Shown here in pieces: positions 57,555 through 59,178 of a DNA stretch of 59,178 bases. The stretch's first letter is position 1. The number at the start of each line of letters is the position of its first letter. The stretch is from Fimbriimonadaceae bacterium. GTDB taxonomy: Bacteria; Armatimonadota; UBA10988. A model generated the notes under the pieces. It did no database searches. It was given only the letters and a program-made list of their open reading frames with translations, and was not told the DNA's origin. The stretch spans positions 1-59,178 of the forward strand of contig JADZEX010000097.1 in NCBI GenBank assembly GCA_020850355.1, in the 5' to 3' direction. The translations under genes and the position numbers were made by a program.

Positions 57555-57570
57555 TGTTTCACGTGAAACA
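57555..57570. other. parS: parS centromere site (second perfect copy)
   Basis: TGTTTCACGTGAAACA, identical to the site at 10756-10771 and to the ParB consensus. It lies in the divergent gap between kdsC and the Fur-family gene. Confidence 0.9.
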
Positions 57571-57628
57571 CGGCCGACCGGCCGAGAGTTTGTTCGGGCG
57601 GTCCGCGGCGATCCCTCTCGGCGCGTGG

Positions 57629-57637
57629 TGGTATACT
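57629..57637 (+). promoter_or_regulatory. Extended -10 promoter element (TGGTATACT) of the Fur-family gene
   Basis: TG-G-TATACT ends seven bases before the ATG at 57644, so transcription would begin at or next to the A of the start codon and give a leaderless mRNA. No ribosome site is present. Confidence 0.5.
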
Positions 57638-57643
57638 GCCGCC

Positions 57644-58027
57644 ATGGAACGCAAGACCCGCCAGCGTGAGGCGATCTGCGCAGCCTTCCAACGGGCCGAC
57701 CGCCCGCTCGGACCGCATGAAGTGCTGGCCGAAGCCCAGCAGGTGATCGGCGGCCTGGGCCTGGCGACGGTCTACCGCGCCGTCCGCGACCTGCTCGAGG
57801 CGGGCTGGCTGCAACCGGTTGAGCTGCCCGGCGAACCGCCACGCTACGAAGTCGCCGGGAAACACCACCACCACCACTTCCGCTGCCTGCAGTGCGCCAA
57901 GGTCTACGAGCTGGAAGGCTGCCCCAGCACCCTGGACCGGCTCCTCCCACCCGGCTTCCGGATGACCGACCACCAGATCGTCCTGTACGGCCAATGCGCG
58001 TCCTGCACGTCGCTCACCTCCAGCTAA
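57644..58027 (+). CDS. Fur-family metalloregulator (Fur/Zur/PerR type)
   Basis: 127 residues. The N-terminal winged helix has the R-Q-R-E-A-I-C start, P-L-G-P-H-E-V, and the recognition helix G-L-A-T-V-Y-R-A-V-R-D-L. The metal-binding H-H-H-H-H-F-R-C-L-Q-C block carries the first C-x-x-C. The C-terminal C-A-S-C supplies the second structural zinc pair. Which metal it senses (Fe, Zn, peroxide/Mn) cannot be decided by eye. The gene is preceded by parS and a possible leaderless promoter. Confidence 0.9.
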   Translation: MERKTRQREAICAAFQRADRPLGPHEVLAEAQQVIGGLGLATVYRAVRDLLEAGWLQPVELPGEPPRYEVAGKHHHHHFRCLQCAKVYELEGCPSTLDRLLPPGFRMTDHQIVLYGQCASCTSLTSS

Positions 58028-58083
58028 CACGCCGCTCACGATTGTCGGGCACGCTACTCACGGGGATGCTTGGAGGTGAAGCG

Positions 58084-58770
58084 ATGGCCAGGCACCGTGT
58101 GCTGTTGGTGGAAGACGAAGAGGACATCCAGGAGCTGGTGCGCTACAACCTCGGGCGCGACGGCTACGCCGTGGAGGCCGTCACGTCGGGTGAGGCCGCC
58201 CTCGCCAGCGCCCGCCAGGCCCCGCCCGACCTGATTCTGCTGGACATCATGCTGCCCGGGATCGACGGCCTCGAGGTCTGCCGGCTGCTGAAGGCCAACC
58301 CGAAGACCAACCCCGTGCCGATCCTGATGCTCACCGCGCGGGGCGAGGAGGTTGACATCGTCACCGGCCTGGAGGTCGGCGCCGACGATTACCTGCCGAA
58401 GCCGTTCAGCCCGAAGGTGCTCACCGCCCGGGTGCGCGCCGTCTTGCGGCGGGCCACCGCGGCGGTGGCCGACGCGCAGACCACCATCCGGCTGCACGAT
58501 CTGGTGATCGACCCGGGCCGGCACGAGGTCACCGTGGGCGGTGCGGCAGTCGACCTGACCTTCACCGAGTTCCGGATCCTGCACCTCCTGGCGCGGCGGC
58601 CGGGTTGGGTCTTCACGCGGGCCCAGGTGATTGAGGAAGTCCGCGGCGAGGAGTACCCTGTCACCGACCGTAGCGTCGATGTGCACATGGTCGCCCTGCG
58701 CCGCAAGCTGGGCGAGAACGGCAAGTACGTCGAGACCGTGCGCGGCGTCGGCTACCGCTTCCGAGATTGA
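58084..58770 (+). CDS. PhoB/OmpR-family response regulator
   Basis: 228 residues. The receiver domain has acidic pocket E10-D11, phospho-acceptor Asp54 (I-L-L-D-I-M-L-P), Thr in M-L-T-A-R and Lys in L-P-K-P-F. The C-terminal winged helix ends R-S-V-D-V-H-M-V-A-L-R-R-K-L and V-R-G-V-G-Y-R-F. It is transcribed three bases upstream of a sensor kinase. The arrangement resembles PhoB-PhoR, so phosphate control is possible but unproven. GGAGGTGA precedes the ATG. Confidence 0.95.
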   Translation: MARHRVLLVEDEEDIQELVRYNLGRDGYAVEAVTSGEAALASARQAPPDLILLDIMLPGIDGLEVCRLLKANPKTNPVPILMLTARGEEVDIVTGLEVGADDYLPKPFSPKVLTARVRAVLRRATAAVADAQTTIRLHDLVIDPGRHEVTVGGAAVDLTFTEFRILHLLARRPGWVFTRAQVIEEVRGEEYPVTDRSVDVHMVALRRKLGENGKYVETVRGVGYRFRD

Positions 58771-58773
58771 GCC

Positions 58774-59178
58774 ATGCCCCGGACGCGCCTGCTGTACCAG
58801 TTGCTGCTGGCCTTCGCCCTGGTCACGCTGCTGCCGTTGGCGCTGGCCACGGCGTTGGCGACCCGGGAGGTGCGGCGCGTCTACCTCGACCAGGCGGCCG
58901 CCGTGTTGGAGGTCCGGGCCCGGCAGTTACAGACCGAGCTGACCGCGGCCTGGCCGGTGGGCAGCACGCCGTCGCCGGCCGCGCTGCAGCAGCTTTGCGA
59001 CAGCGCCGCCCAGCGCGCCGGGATGCGGCTGACGCTGATCGACGCGGCCGGCGCGGTGCTCGCCGACACGGCCACCGAGCCGACCCACCTCGCCAACCAC
59101 AACGACCGCCCGGAGGTCCGCGCCGCCCGCCTGCGGGGCAGCGGCCACGCCTGGCGCCGCAGTGACTCCACCGGCCAC
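58774..59178 (+). CDS. Sensor histidine kinase, N-terminal part (cut by window end)
   Basis: 135 residues are visible from ATG 58774. A first membrane helix (L-L-Y-Q-L-L-L-A-F-A-L-V-T-L-L-P-L-A) leads into an extracytoplasmic sensor region with V-L-A-D-T-A-T-E-P, typical of PhoR/PnpS-like kinases. The second helix, HAMP, HisKA and ATPase domains lie beyond the window. It is the partner of the preceding response regulator. Confidence 0.85.
   Translation, partial: MPRTRLLYQLLLAFALVTLLPLALATALATREVRRVYLDQAAAVLEVRARQLQTELTAAWPVGSTPSPAALQQLCDSAAQRAGMRLTLIDAAGAVLADTATEPTHLANHNDRPEVRAARLRGSGHAWRRSDSTGH

Noticed and set aside
1-59178. tRNA or rRNA genes
   Set aside because: No cloverleaf with a TTCRA arm and no conserved rRNA blocks were noticed on either strand by eye; a covariance search was not possible.

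Overview
The window is about 59 kb of very GC-rich, gene-dense bacterial chromosome. It has no rRNA, no recognisable tRNA and no CRISPR array. A DUF1559-type prepilin-like protein with the H-X9-DG C-terminus, two sulfatases, several beta-propeller, beta-helix and TIM-barrel glycoside hydrolase-like proteins, and a kdsC-type phosphatase (which implies LPS) fit a diderm saccharolytic bacterium. I favour Armatimonadota or a related Planctomycetes/Verrucomicrobia-like lineage; this is inferred from gene content, not proven. Genes start with ATG, GTG or TTG, often in 4-bp GTGA, TTGA or ATGA overlaps, and several promoters look like extended -10 (TGNTATNNT) promoters.

Layout. 0-11 kb: copies of a non-coding repeat family, a DUF2071 protein, a beta-propeller glycosidase, a polysaccharide cluster (acyltransferase, methyltransferase, double-headed GT4 glycosyltransferase), adhE, a GH28-like beta-helix protein, a perfect parS site and a VOC protein. 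11.2-18.3 kb: a three-gene operon that is the most unusual locus here. It encodes an HSP90-like ATPase, a second HSP90-like ATPase fused to a class III nucleotidyl-cyclase domain, and an alpha/beta-hydrolase fused to a STAND/NB-ARC-like NTPase. The operon has a clear sigma70-type promoter with a palindrome just after the predicted start site. 18.3-27.4 kb: a GH39-like secreted glycosidase, a composite hairpin-rich repeat array carrying an intact IS3-family element, an ankyrin-repeat protein, a broken toxin-antitoxin pair, gene debris, and an AAA ATPase-PIN nuclease pair. This stretch looks like an accessory/conflict region.

27.4-43.5 kb is mostly metabolic: a sugar ABC transporter without its ATPase, a zinc dehydrogenase, superoxide dismutase, a sulfatase, a complete aceE-aceF-lpd pyruvate dehydrogenase operon, the DUF1559 protein, a GT4 enzyme, and glyA. 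glyA is preceded by a consensus promoter and a ZTP (pfl-motif) riboswitch whose expression platform can sequester the Shine-Dalgarno sequence. 43.6-59.2 kb: a P1B-4 metal ATPase, an AAA ATPase-DUF4276 pair in which DUF4276 is cut by one in-frame TAG, a URO-D-family protein, a second sulfatase with an atypical active-site motif, tandem thioredoxin-like secreted proteins, a GT39 membrane glycosyltransferase, a LOG/phosphoesterase/KdsC operon, a second perfect parS, a Fur-family regulator that may be leaderless, and the start of a PhoB/PhoR-like two-component system cut by the window end.

The two exact parS sites, about 47 kb apart, suggest the window lies in the ParB-loading, origin-proximal part of the chromosome.
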